Shown piece by piece: positions 22,507 to 34,895 of a DNA stretch of 64,000 bases. The DNA comes from Cudoniella acicularis (Eukaryota > Ascomycota > Leotiomycetes > Helotiales > Helotiaceae), in contig JAAMPI010000062.1 of NCBI GenBank assembly GCA_013054445.1, forward strand, positions 1 to 64,000, written 5' to 3'. The notes beneath the pieces are model-generated. The model had not been told where the DNA came from. It did no database searches and saw nothing but the letters and a program-made list of their open reading frames with translations. Made by a program: the position numbers and the translations under genes. The first letter of the stretch is position 1. Each line of letters opens with the position of its first letter.

Positions 22507-23795
22507 GTGGAATGTTATCGAGACACTCATTTTGGGAGATTTTTACAGCTGGGTTGAATTTGTATCGTTGTTTTAGGGGGAAGATGATATAGTATTTGCT
22601 GCTAGACAATTCTTTACTGTTGCTTATTCTCTACTAAGTTTTGACTAAATAAACGAATTGACAGTAAAGAAAAAAATGGTCCCGGAGACTTCTCGTGATT
22701 ATATTTGGTTCTACGACTGATAGTTCGAAAGCATATATAGCATGGAATTGTACTACTATAGAGCTACTTGTTAGCTATATTTAATTAAATAAGAAAGACC
22801 TTAATATTACGAGTACACCTAATAAACTTCTGCCTAATATAGTAGATGTTCGCTTTGGTGTTGTCGGAGTCCTCTGGCTACAAGTACGGTTTACTGTCTA
22901 GATTGACCTCGAAAAGTCGATAATCTTCCCCACTAAGCACATTCTTCTCCCTCTCCCTTAGTATTCGATTAGCGTCGGCACTTGGTTTGAGAAAATTTTA
23001 GAGGGCCTTAAGAGTATCTGCTGCTGGAATCTGGATTGTGGGGACCAAGGCCTTGTCAGCGGTTTCGGGGTGGTAGGCAGCGGAGGAGGGTTATTATCGA
23101 GGGAGTCCCTAACGTCGTCGTGAGAGATGAAGGCGTCTAAACTTCGAGAGTCTCGCGCAGAGAGTGAGAGGGCTGCGGACAAGAGGGCATCGACTAAAGG
23201 GTGTTCGATAGCAGATACGAAGGTAGCAGAATAGCCGAGAGATAAAGGAAGGGCGAGAGACAACGACAACGAGGTAACGACAGTGTGGAGAAGAGTAGTA
23301 GGAGACGACAAGCACTTGTGTGGCTCGAATTGCAGGCAAAGTAGCTGCAGTCTGCCATGACTGATAAGAGAAAGGGAGCAATTTCTAGCTCCTTATTCTA
23401 GATGTTAGATGATCCCCTTGGAGGGCAGCGAGATCTTGAACGAGAGCACCAGGATAATGGTCGCGCTTCCGCCGAAGACCAGCAATTAAGGTCGCGTGTA
23501 AAGTTAAAGAGTCTCGCGTGCGGCTAAAACAGTATAAAACAGCCACTAAACCCCTCGGATTCGGCAGTCTAAACCGTAAAACTTAGACATATTATATTAT
23601 AATATATATATTTTCTAAAAGGCTCTTTTCTTAAAGCTTTTTTTATAAAATAATTCTATTATTTTTATATAATAGTATTTTATAAAGTTATCCTTAGAAA
23701 AGGCTTTATTTAGCCTTATATATTATAGTATATAAATAGCTATTAGAAAACCAAACCTAGCTAATAAGATTATATAGACTACGTTTTAGCTCGAT
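22507..23795. other. intergenic and AT-rich repeat DNA, no gene
   Basis: The first 1 kb holds overlapping serine-rich minus-strand frames (22958-23381) that look compositional. From about 23570 the DNA becomes extremely AT-rich with TATA runs, typical of RIP-decayed repeat, up to the inverted-repeat element. Confidence 0.5.
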
Positions 23796-24401
23796 TGTAA
23801 TGCGATAGCGTCGGAGGTCCGTGTCATCAGCCGAAGCCACGTGATAGTCACGCGACTAGTCATGTAGCCCGGGCGGACTTCGGCTGNAGCGNNGCTGCAG
23901 NGCATTCTTTGCCTTATATAGCGTGCTAAGCGTATTCACCCTACGGGCGGAATACTATNGTCTTTTGGCCNAGNGGGCAGTGCGATCTAGAGCTTAGCGA
24001 TCCATGTCACACTAAGAGAGTTAAGATAATAACTTCTTTATATAAAAGAGAAAATAACCTTAAGGATATATAATCTAACTCTTTAATAGAATATTAGCTA
24101 TTTAGATCTAGATAATCTAATTTAGAGTTATTTTTATTTATATTTTTATAATATAAGTTAAAACTTTCTATTAATTTTTAAATTCTCTTTCCTAGGTTGT
24201 GACATGGATCGCTAAGCTCTAGATCGCACTGCCCGCTGGGCCAAAAGACCGTAGTATTCACCCGTAGGGGAAATACGCTTAGCACGCTATATAAGACTAG
24301 AATGCACTGTAGCCGAAGTCCGTCCGGGCCACGTGACTAGTCGCGTGACTATCACGTAGCTTCGGCTGGGTCCTACGGACCTCCGACGCCATCGCATTAC
24401 A
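23796..24401. mobile_element. non-autonomous element with about 210-bp terminal inverted repeats
   Basis: The left arm (23796 to about 24008) begins TGTAATGCGATAGCGTCGGA and the right arm (about 24196-24401) ends with its complement, CGCATTACA. The arms match over about 210 bp with scattered differences, several being ambiguous bases in the left arm (23887, 23892-23893, 23901, 23959, 23971, 23974). The centre of about 185 bp is almost pure A/T. No coding capacity. This is a foldback or MITE-type element; a TA target duplication inside TGTAATG...CATTACA is possible. It ends 67 bp from the stop of the first cluster P450. Confidence 0.8.
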
Positions 24402-24468
24402 GAAATTGAAATTTCTAGTCGACCCCTTCAATTCAAAAAGTTTGAAACGAAGAGGATTACAGTCAATT

Positions 24469-26134
24469 TTAGGCCATTTCTGGCTCCCAAACAAAATTCC
24501 ACCTGATGCTATCCACTCCCTCTCTTGGTTGTATTCTCACCTGGATGTCTTCCACCGGTGTTAGGATACTAGTGGAAATGTGATGCTTCGTCTCGGGTAT
24601 CTTCCACTTCCCTTCCAGGGGCTTGACGTCGTATCTTAACACCATGATTATCAAAATACTGAGGATCTCATACATCGCAAAATGTCTTCCCGGGCACAGG
24701 GCGCTTCCCCCGCCGAAAGTACGGTATGAAGATGCCGGAACTCTTTGGTCCTGCTGCTTCAGGAAGCGTGCCGGGTCAAAGGTCTGAAAGGTTGGCCCCC
24801 ATACGGCTTCACTATTATGTAACAGTGCAGATGGCATGGCGAGAAACGAGTCTTTCTTAAGCAGGTATGTTGCCCCGTTGCCATCATCAATGAAAGTGTC
24901 CTTAAGCAGGAAGCGGGCCGACGTACTGTTGCTCTGCACTCGAAGGACTTCCTTGACAAGCGATTCGAGAAGCGGGAAGCCTTTGATAATGCGTGGGATA
25001 TTAACAGTAGTTACCGAATCCTTGAGAGTTTTCTTTTGTCGAAATACCACGGATTCGATGCCTCGCCGCAACTCCGCTAGAAGAATTTGGTTAGAGAAGA
25101 CGTGGTAGATCGTCCAAAATATGGCTGGAACGGTGTTGACGAGCAGCGCTGTACAAAGGCCTAGATCGAAATGAGCGATATCCTCGTCAGAGACTCCGTG
25201 TTTGCTGTTGACTTCATGGCGCGCCTTGACGAGCTGAGAGGCGGTGTTGAGCCCGCCCGCCGCGTAATACTTGCGAAAGGCATCGAAAAACCGCTTCCTC
25301 CCACGACTCGCTTCTGGAGCTGTGAGACCTGGGAATACCATTAGGCCCAGAAGAGCGAAACCTCTGTCTACTGCCCTAAAGATATAATTTAGCTTTTGTT
25401 GCACTTTGAACAGGAATACCACGTACCAGAAACCTCCCATTACACCAGGATCCCTCATCGGATTCTTTTCTGGCCCATATATCACATTGGTGCTGGCTAT
25501 ACTGACGAATTGGCGGATCCATTGGAACAAGGGAACGCTAGTTTGATCGCCAATGCCAACACCCGAGTCGAGATGGTCCGAAACGTTCTTTGATACTGCT
25601 TGTATTGTCTGTTCCAGAAGCTTGCCCGGCATAAGGGATTGGTGCATGCATTTCATAGTTTCAGGGCGCAGGCTCACAGGGCCATTCTCCTCGAGCAGGT
25701 CTTCGGACAGGAGGTGTATACCGCGCTGGCTGGCCGCCAGAATTCGTCTTGCGAAACCAACGACGTACGGAGCGAAGGATACGACTTTTGCTCGTCTGTC
25801 ACAAGTCGTTACTAGACTAGGCGATGTGACAATGTACATCTTAGCTCGGGGAAGGCTCAACGTGAATATTGGTTCATTACACTCCTTTCTGTAAAATATC
25901 CAAGCAGTTAGCTATGAGATCAAGATGTCATGAGTTTGTTTGTAAGACGAACGCAATCTTTGAGTAGTACCCAGTACCATCTCGTAACAGGCCAATTACG
26001 TGTCCAATGAAAGGTATCTTTGGCGTGATGAGAAGCGGCTCTTTCGCGTCGTGGGGCAGATTGAGAAAACAGCTCAGGAGATAAAACACTGTTATTATGG
26101 CTGCGCCCAGGATTGACAACAGCAGAAAAGGCAT
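24469..26134 (-). CDS. cytochrome P450, CYP7/CYP8-like (P450-1)
   Basis: Exons 26134-25953 and 25888-24469 (64-nt intron with a GTTCGT donor and branch-like GCTAAC) give 533 residues. An N-terminal hydrophobic anchor (about 2-24) is followed by IPFIGHVIGLL, EVLR (the ExxR motif), FDPARFL and the haem loop FGGGSALCPGRHFA with Cys459. The I-helix lacks the usual AGxDT and instead has NTVPAIFW, the pattern of CYP7 sterol hydroxylases and CYP8 prostacyclin synthase-type enzymes. It is probably a microsomal enzyme on a sterol-, terpenoid- or lipid-like substrate (inferred). It lies 0.94 kb downstream of the related P450-2 on the same strand and is intact. Confidence 0.93.
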
Positions 26135-27074
26135 TCTCAAATATGAGGCCTTTCAACAAGGTAGAATAAAACAAGGAGTTATCGCGAGAACCCAAAATGA
26201 AAAGCAAAAGTCCTTGCTATACGCTTCGAAGAGAAAGAAGCTTGAGAAGAAAGTAGCTAGAACAGAGGGCGTGAGGTGTGGTCGAGGTGAGGAGTCTGGG
26301 TCGCATGCTCAAGGCTATACTGAATGCATGTGCTTCTAGGAGAAAACATGAAATGGTAGTTACTGCATGGCAGGCTAATAGGTAATCTGAAGTTGGTAGC
26401 AGTATGTGGGCAACAATTAATTGGGAAGGTGCTAAGTGACTATGCTTTTCCCCTGCCCTTTCGACATACACCAACGGTTAGAGGGTTCTGCGTTAGGATA
26501 GGGGCGGGAAAAGGATGGGTTTGAGGGTGGGGGTGGCGTATCAGAGTGAGAGGGGAGCAGGACGATGCTCGCCATACTGTGTAGCCCGTTGGTGACGATC
26601 CTGATTAATTTAATTCAATTTATTTTTGCTTCTGGTTATACAATCCTGAACCAACAAGATCATGCAATGCGGCGACCTGTATTTCCCACATCTCGCTGCA
26701 GTGGCTGCACTGCCGCTGCATGTTGCTGCATATCATCACAATTATATGCCGGCTGAAGTTGCTTCAGCCCCTCCATATCCATTAATCGATCTAAATGAAT
26801 ATACATATATTATGGTATATATACCGCACTTTGTGTCACCCCAAACAGAAAATACGTTTCAGTCTTTTACGATATTGGGAGCACGAGAAAATGCGCCGCT
26901 GTAAGTTGAAAGTGTCAGACACACTCTTTATGCTCTAACACAAACGTAAGCTAGAACACTACTGTAACTGTAACAACCCAGAGTTTACAACAAACCAGTC
27001 GCTGAGGTAGGAAATTGGGTGACATTTCAGCTATTATTCAACCACGAGCAGTTTCTTGAGATATTTAATATCAA
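26135..27074. other. intergenic region between two P450 genes
   Basis: Promoter of P450-1 and 3' flank of P450-2. No other gene is visible. Clustered CTGCA elements occur at 26690-26735. Confidence 0.45.
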
Positions 27075-28764
27075 TCATTCCTCCCGGTGTGTGATATCTT
27101 CCGACACAATTCCCATTGCCTCCTCTGAGCCCGAAAACGTCACGTTCCATTTTTTGCTTGGGTTTCTCGGCCGAAGTTCGACGTTGATATCCTCATCCGG
27201 GACAGGAAAACCCGCTTGTATTGGTGAGTTCTTCCACGTCGGCTCAACCCACTTTCCCTCGACAGGCACAACGTCAAACTGAAGCACCAATAATGCCGCA
27301 AGTGCCATGATTTCGGTACTGGCGAAATGACGGCCGGGACAAAGGACATGACCGCCGCCAAAGGCACGAAAGGCAACCCGATTTGGGCGTTTTTGGCCAG
27401 GTCCCATCTTACGCGTGAAGCGTAGATGATCGAATTCACCAGCATCCTCGCCCCAGGCCGAGATGCTGGTATGTTGCACGCGAGCCGGAATCATGAGCAT
27501 GCTGCCCTTTTTGAGACGGATTCGCCCATCCAGGATCACGTCCTCGAGAAGTACCCGTGGGCCAGGATTGACAGCGCGATAGCGCAGCGTCTCTTGGAAA
27601 GTGCTCAAAAGTACCGGGCAGGACGTCCGTATGCTTGCCAAATCAATGGAGTTGGTGAGCTTGTCATGGTCTTCATGGATCAAAGCCGAAAGCTCGCGAC
27701 GAACGTCAGCTAGCACCTGGTCGTCGGAAAAAATGTGGTAAAGAACCCATAGCGAGCAGGGCGTTGAGTTGCCTAGCACAGCGAAGGTATTCCCGAGTTC
27801 CCCGCGAGCAACATCTTCAAGGCTGAGGCCGAAATTCTGTCGGTGATGCTCGTAGCGTTTGCGTACCAGTCCGGAGGCTGTTTCGTACCCACCTTTGCGC
27901 ATGTAGTCGACCATAGCAGCGGCGGCTATCTCACGAGCGCGAAAGAGCTTTGGAAAAAAGAGCCAAGGCAGCGGAAAAACGGACAGAGTCAGGAACCCTG
28001 ACTCAAACGTCCTACATTATTGTTAGTAGTGAAAAGAAATAGTAAAGCAACTGAACTTACTTCCAGGCCTCAGCAACAACAACATCTCGGTAGGGGTTCT
28101 GCGGCCCCCATATGGCTTCCGTTGTAGATGTAACCATAGTCCGGCGCGACCACTGCCACAGGCCGACTATGGAGGTTCCTTGTGACCTCAGTTCTTCCAT
28201 GTCGGCGGCAAAGATCTCGATCGACTTCCTATTTATTGCATCGAGGTCTTTTCCGGGGCCCATCACAGGTGTGATATATTTGGGCCAGCTCACGCTGAAA
28301 CCATCTTCACTCTTAAGGTCTTGGTGTAGTATTTTGACGCCCTGCCTGCTCATTCCGACAAGGCTGCCCGCGTCCGCTGCAATAGCAGCAAAACTCACAG
28401 TGCGCCATTGTTTCTGTAGCGCGGGGATGAGCTCGGTGGCGTTGACTACATAGATTCGAGAAAAGGGCAGACGGAGGGTGTAAATAGGGAGGCGGTATGT
28501 GTCCCTGGTCCAAAATATCGTGTCAGTACTCAAAGCTAAGGAATAACACGCACCGGTCTAAGATTTTGAAGTAAAATTGACAAACCGAAGTCGAAGGTAG
28601 AAGCCTGACTTTTCCTTAATCATCCCAATCAAAGGGCCGAAGAAGGGAATTCCGGTCACGATGGCCGGTGGCTCTTTTGCATCTTGGGTTAAGTAGAGGA
28701 GAAAACGACAAAAAAGATAAGTAGCCGCTAGGCCTCCAAGAACGATGGTTACAGTGGGCGACAT
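27075..28764 (-). CDS. cytochrome P450, CYP7/CYP8-like (P450-2)
   Basis: Exons 28764-28586, 28504-28061 and 28011-27075 join in frame to 519 residues. N-terminal anchor (about 4-24), IPFFGPLIGMI, ETLR (ExxR) and the haem loop FGGGHVLCPGRHFA with Cys432. The I-helix has NSTPCSLW in place of AGxDT, again the CYP7/CYP8 pattern. The first intron falls at the same protein position as in P450-1, just after the N-terminal proline-rich/FGP segment, so the two are likely tandem paralogues; the second intron is extra. Sequences have diverged strongly, so different positions or substrates are likely. Confidence 0.93.
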
Positions 28765-29847
28765 AATTACTCAGGAATTGGGCGGTGGAGGGAGTTGATG
28801 TTGGAGAAGAGTGAGTTGCAGATTCAACAAGGCGGCTGCGGGGGAGCCGACCGGCACAAATAAGGGACGCTGCAGACGCCTCATTTGTGCCTGCATAAAA
28901 CACTGTTGGATATTTACCTAGGTACATGTATGATTACGAGTGCCGATATGCAACCAGCAGCACCAACACCAAATGCCTTACCGCTGTCGAAGCCCCTGAA
29001 CGGCCCGCACCGGCTATATGCAAGAGGCGTTGGCTGGTGTCTTGCCGAAGCGACGAATCACAGAAAGTACTGTCAGGAAACCACAAGAGCTGCTCGGGGC
29101 GGCTATGAGGAATTGCCCTTAAACCCAATTTCGCTTTTGATATACTTTTCACCCTAAGGTCAGCAGTGTTAATCAATCTGTTCTCGATTTCCTCGAGGCT
29201 TTAGTTTATGCCTTATTAATATTTACTTAAACTATAACTACATACTTAAGTATTCTTTAGTAAATCTAATTTAATTGAAATTATGAGATAAAAGATATAT
29301 TGTTTTATGTAATAAGACGGAATTATAAATATAGTCCTTACTAGTGCAATGTTAGTACAACGATTCATATCGTATTAAATCTATAGTCCAGCAAATAATA
29401 GGCTAAACTGTCACCATACAGAAGGTGTGATTCGTATTAGAACTGGTGTTGCGGATGCAAATGCATGTTGATTAACACCGAGTATGAAAAGCAAAGCTAT
29501 AGTTGTTCCATACTCTTTAGCGACACGCCATCACACGCGTAAATCCTAAGCGGATTATTTACCTAAAGTGTCGACCTGCTTTGCATATGCATGCCGATCG
29601 ATCCTCGGAGGCTCAGATTATATGCAGTTGGTTCACTTGGTTGGGTTTCAGTGGCCCCCTCATACCTGAGGTGCTCATTTGTAAGGAAAGAGGTGAGAAG
29701 GCCCCCCCCCCAGGCTCGCAAGTGCAAAAAGTGAGGGTTAGCTCTTATCTCCCGTTTTGATTTTCTCTCTGACACAGCACAACACCTTCACACCAACACC
29801 CTAAGCCGAAAAGCGAGTACCATCAAGCGTTCGTGATACAGATAACA
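28765..29847. other. divergent promoter region, P450-2 and rhodopsin-domain gene
   Basis: A 1.08-kb stretch between divergent starts. The middle (29190-29400) is AT-rich. A run of ten C lies at 29702-29711. No gene is seen. Confidence 0.4.
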
Positions 29848-31341
29848 ATGGATAACGATAACTCGGGCCACATTCTTTCACCAACAGGCGGCGATGCTAT
29901 ATCGGCGACGGCCTTTTATGTGAGTTTAGACCGTGCTCCAATGGTTTAGGGAGAATACGAGGGGCCAACAATTTTTGCATTGCCACATTCAAGACTAATC
30001 TCTTTGTTCCCAAAAGGTCTTGACGTGGGTGTTCTTTGGCCTTTGCAATGTTGCCTTCACTATGCGTGCCTACATCAGATATGCCTGTTTCCGCCGACTT
30101 CTGCTCGAGGACTATCTCATGCTTGTCGCGCTGGCCATGCACATCGTCGAGGCAGTTCTCATCCAGATCTATGTACAGTACGCGTACACAATGGAATCTG
30201 TTGAAAAGGGTGACCTCTCTGGTTTCGGGCCCAACTTCTTTCCCAACTCGAAGAAAGCCTTCGTCGCAATCGGGACCAGTGTAAACCTCACCATTATCGG
30301 CGTCTTGATTGTCAAACTCAACTTCCTGCTCTTCTTCCGCCGCCTCGCTGCGAACATACGTATGTTTACTATCATGTGGTGGGCAGTGCTGATCTTCACG
30401 GTGGCTGGCGCCGTCGCACAAATCGCAATGCAGCAATTTGGATGTTTCTTTGGAGCTGTCGACTACCTCTTCAGTGATCATTGCACCGATGAGGCAGCTT
30501 TGAGGCGTATCTTCTTCAACGCTATCTTCTCTGCTTCTGTGGATGCCTTGTCAGACATTCTAAGTAAGCAGTCCTTCTTGCCCCCTATGCGACTCCTTCC
30601 TCCTCCCCCTCAAAAATTGTCGCCAGTCAAGTGTATAACTTGAGGTAAGCATGTACAGAAAAACCTATGGCTAACCGCAATCGCTTCATAAGTCATTGGT
30701 TTCCCTGTTGCGATCCTCTGGAAAAGCCGTATAAGCATGCGAAAGAAGCTTATTCTTACGTTCATCTTCAGCCTCGTTTTTATCACTATTGCCATCACAA
30801 TCGTGCGAGGTAGCGTCTTCCATAAGGTATACAATGCTGCCGGTTCCGAACATGCTCAGATGCAGAGCGCGACGTTCACCTGGTTTTGGTTTTACTGCGA
30901 GTTCACCGTTGGTAAGTTCAGTTCGAAGATTCCTTTTCTCTTATCTAGGAATCCAATACTGACACCCATGCTTTACCATATGAAGCATTCATAGTAGCGT
31001 GTATTGTCTCCTTTCGCACGCTTTTCGTGCAGCGAGAGAACATCTCTAGCGCCCGCGCTCAGGAGCAACAGCAGCGCGAGGAGGCCTGTCAAAGTGCCAT
31101 CCGCAAGGGCTGGCGCGCCAGAATGCACCGTCTTCACGACAGCGTGCTCGATACATGCAAGTCGCTCGAAGGCTGGTCTGGCAGCGAGGCCGAGACACTT
31201 GCCATGCGCGGCCTTCCGGGCGTGGCGTCCGGCCTCATGACGGTAGACTTCAACGACGATACAAACTGGAGCAGGACTGCTACAGAGGATGGTGTGAACA
31301 AGAACTCAGTGGAGCGCCCTGTATCGGTCCAGAGCTGCTAG
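29848..31341 (+). CDS. rhodopsin-domain integral membrane protein (fungal SAT4/PTH11-like)
   Basis: Exons 29848-29919, 30017-30563, 30693-30911 and 30986-31341 join in frame to 397 residues. Seven hydrophobic helices lie between about residues 25 and 285, starting VLTWVFFGLCNVAFTMR and including LLLEDYLMLVALAMHIVEA, where the L.EDYLM motif is diagnostic of the fungal rhodopsin domain family (PF20684 type). The first loop is short and there is no CFEM domain. The C-terminal 110 residues are cytosolic, rich in Arg and Gln. Such proteins often sit in fungal metabolite clusters and may sense or handle small molecules; the role is not proven. It is divergent from P450-2. Confidence 0.88.
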
Positions 31342-31677
31342 TGCTGCAAGCAACACATCTCCATGGGGTTACGAGGTGTCTCGTTGCTGTATGAAGTAAC
31401 TCAGACCGTGTTCGCTCGGAAAGAAACGTTATTTCAAGGGAGCATGGCTGTTATTTGGAGAAGTGTGAATCTTGTATCTACTGAGTGCGACGTGGGACTC
31501 CGAATGGGGAAGGGTCATGATAGGGGCAACGGTATTTTTAAGCGAATATAAATTAAGAGCTGGGGCCATTAGATGCCGCCCACTTAAGCGAGACGCGTAA
31601 AACGCGTCGATTTCGGCTCCCTTCTTTAAAATATTTATAACAACTTAACCTTTTATTTAATTAATCTACGATTTAAC

Positions 31678-32540
31678 ATGGAAACACCTACGATATACAG
31701 CCCTTCTATGCAAAAAGACAAGGGAGAATGGCCTACTCCTGTACGTGCTACAATCCGAAGCATACAACACGATAGAGTAAGCTAGCGCGACATCGTAGCT
31801 AAAACTACCCTTCCCCGACGAACAATTCGACGTATTCTCAAGCAGGAATCGAGTCGCAGAGACTGTAAAAAGAACCATTCGAGACCCTATATGATGTCTA
31901 TCAGAGACATTCGTTAGTGTATTCGACATATCTCGTACGATTGGTCGACGCGTATTATGTCATTCGAAAAGGTTAGAGCCCAGCTAGGTATCGAAGCATC
32001 TGCACGTACTATTCGACGAGAACTACGCCGTATAGGCTATCGCTGTTATATATCGTGCCTAAGACCTTATATTACACGCTAACAAGCTAAGAAGCGATTA
32101 GCCTTTACATACGAACATCAGTGGTGGGGGACGATAGACTATACTACACACAGGGACGATGGGAAGCTAGGCGGGGATTGGCGTTAAGTTATATGGTCAG
32201 ATGAGGCTACATTTAAGACTAGGAGGCGTGGTAGGATATAGGTTACACGAAGGGTCGACGAAAGACGCTGTCCGAGTTGTATAAGGTTAATATATCGTTC
32301 GGGGCGCACATCAGTCATGATTTAGAGGGCAATTAGCTAGGATTATAAGTCTGAATTAGTTATTATACACAAGCTTCTAGAGCGTCGTGGTATATGTTCG
32401 AAGGCGTATTTACAGCAGGTTCTTGAGCCTATAGTCTTTCCGCTATTTGATATATTAGGGCCGGAGTATATCTTTATAGAAGATGGTGCGAAGGTCTATC
32501 TAGGTGTTGGATTTTCAGCGATGTTCTATTGAATCTACAG
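31678..32540 (+). mobile_element. Tc1/mariner transposase relic
   Basis: From an ATG at 31678 a conceptual reading with several TAG/TAA stops gives Tc1-like pieces: a helix-turn-helix DNA-binding start (DIVAKTTLPRRTIRRIL), then VRAQLGIEASARTIRRELRR, then the first catalytic Asp in IWSDEATFK near 32195, and a late block IFIEDGAK near 32470. The end is truncated after that. Stops are mostly TAG/TAA. It is non-functional and lies between the rhodopsin-domain gene and P450-3. Confidence 0.8.
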
Positions 32541-32911
32541 AAGGAGGTGCGCTATATATATACTAAAAGCCCCTATAACTGCTACCTAGAATGTGAATCC
32601 TACAGCAGGCTCCAGCGTCTGCCTACAGTGACGCGTCACTGTATTCGTAATCTTGAAGTGTTTTAAAAATTAAAACTGATAATAAATAGGGTTTTCTTAT
32701 TTTATACGGTTAAATAGAGTAAATATATTAATTACCTTTGCGTAAGGCTTTTCAACAAGTTTTGAAATAAAGTGGAGAGTATTTTTGGAACTTGTTTTAT
32801 GTCTAGCTTATTGAAAAATAACTAAAAATCGTACTGATGGCTACTCCCTCAAACTATTACACCTGGTGCACCATGCTCTGTAATTTCCGAAATTTCTGAC
32901 GGTCATCAATT
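32541..32911. other. short AT-rich spacer
   Basis: Holds the end of the Tc1 relic and the 3' flank of P450-3. No gene. Confidence 0.4.
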
Positions 32912-34895
32912 CTAACACCTCTTGCTCCAAGCCAGTGGAAGTCTTTCAGGATGCATCAGCTGCAACAGCAATCCACCATAATCCGAGTCCTTCTCAATGA
33001 AATCCAAAACCCTCGTCCGCGCTTGCGCAGACGTCTCATTCTCCAACCGACTTGGTTGCACCTCCCAGTCGCGAAACAGAGCTGCCAAGATAGCCACCCA
33101 CTCAACCTGTGAGAACTTCTTTGCTGGACAATCCCGGGCGCCCTCAGACCAGCCGAGATAATTTCCCCGTGAGGGAGGTGGGAGTAAGACCTCGTGGCTA
33201 TCATAATCGCCATCATCACTTTGCTGGCCCGGCTCATCATCCCGTTGGCGAGATTTACCATTGGTTGATTTTTCGATCCAGCGTTCCGGTCTCCATTCTT
33301 GGGCGTCCTGGCCCCAAAACCGGGGATGTTTATGTACATAAAGGTAGCTGGGGACGATCAAAGTTCCCGGCGGAATTACGAGAGTCTTTCCGCCAACGTC
33401 CAGAGATTGCGCGCTTCTTTCAGCCCACTTAACCTCTGCCACCGGAGTCTTGACCCTTAATGTCTCATAGAGAGTGGCGAGACAGCGCTTGAGCCGGGGG
33501 AAATCCGTGTGGTAGTCCCAGTCTTGACGGGGTCTGTTGCCCAGAACGCGGCGCAACTCATCCGCGATCCAATCTTGGACAGACGGATTAGCAGCAAGGA
33601 AGAAACTAAAGAAAGTCAGATGTAGTACGCAGATGGATGGAGGATTTCAAAATGGGGAAACCTTGTGTACGTACATAGCATAAGTAACCAGGTGTGCGGT
33701 TGTATCGTGGCCCGCAAAACTGACCACAAACATAGTGCCATAGATCTCCTCCTCGGTCAAGCCCTTCGACTCTCCCTTCTTCTGAGAGGCACGAATTAGC
33801 GAGGCCATAAGGGTCGAGTCTCCTCCTAGTTGTCCCTCCGCCAAAACGTTCAGCTTTTGGTTGTAGAGATACGCCATATGCTTCTTAAATTTAGCGCACG
33901 CCTGTCCCAGGTCTCTCCAAGTGCTTGGTAAGGGTAGCCACGGATTCATGAAGAATCCTGGACCCAGAGCCAATATGAGAAGAGAGTTCTCCATGATTGT
34001 CAGTAACGAAAATCGGAAGCTGGCGGAAACACTAGTTTGCTGTCTCTCGTCGTGCCCCTCAAATGCAAACGACTGGCCGAAGCAGGCTTTGCTGAGAACA
34101 TGAAGAGACAACGTTTGAGCGTCTTCGCCAACACTCGTGAAGGTGCCCTTGGCAGCCCAGTAACACGCCATTTCGTCACCGAGCGAAATAGCCTCAGACC
34201 ACACGATACCGTTGCACTGTTCGGTCATGCATGAGTTGATTATTTTGCGGTGCGTTCTCCATTGTTCACCGGAAGCCTGTCTGAGGGATCAGCCACTCCG
34301 TTCGTCTTCGACTGAGTAATTAATAAGTTGAGATTAGAATGCAAATTTACTTACGGTCGCTATATTAGGGCCTCCGAAAACATCTAGCATCTCTAATTGT
34401 ACCCCAATGAACTTGTAAGTAAAATGGACACGAAACTCTGTGGTATACTTGGTTTTAGAATAAGAAAAGCTAAAACATACTTGTAATCTTCACCCAACGT
34501 GGGAAGTCTTTTCCACGGCGGTACATGTTTATCACGGCGTCCGGGTCCGCAAGATGGAGCCAGTTATGAGAAGGGGTTACTAGCACGAACGCTTCACCCA
34601 TCTCATCATGGGCACGCAATGCATCGTGTTCGTGCCATCCGCGGTAGTTGAAACGAGTGAAGTTATTCCTGCCGAGCACCCAGGGAAGCCGTCTGACGAG
34701 GGAGATAACCTGCTTATCTAAGAGGAGCCATAACTTATTCAAGTGATCAATAGGGATGATGCGGAGAGGGACGCCAATTTTGCGGGCTTCCACGTAGTTA
34801 CAGTACAGGCAATAAGAGGAATAGGCGGTCCATGTCGTCCCAAGGGCGAGGAAAACCCAACATGTTAGAAGAACTGAAATCATTCTCCCAACCAA
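32912..34895 (-). CDS. cytochrome P450 of a CYP3/CYP4-like clan (P450-3)
   Basis: Exons 34895-34481, 34437-34355, 34276-33675 and 33605-32912 join in frame to 597 residues. N-terminal anchor (about 5-27), EQWRTHRKI in helix C, I-helix SFAGHDTTAH with the full oxygen-activating AG.DT, ETLR (ExxR), WRPERW (PERF-type), and the haem loop YLGWSEGARDCPAKKFS with Cys526. The meander-to-haem region has an acidic Ser/Gln-rich insert of about 35 residues. This is a conventional monooxygenase, clearly unlike the three CYP7/CYP8-like enzymes nearby. The exon 1/2 boundary is the least certain: the chosen intron is only 43 nt. It is probably microsomal. Confidence 0.9.

Noticed and set aside
22958..23381. 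Overlapping Ser/Leu-rich minus-strand frames
   Set aside because: Two overlapping frames with similar biased composition suggest low-complexity DNA, not coding.
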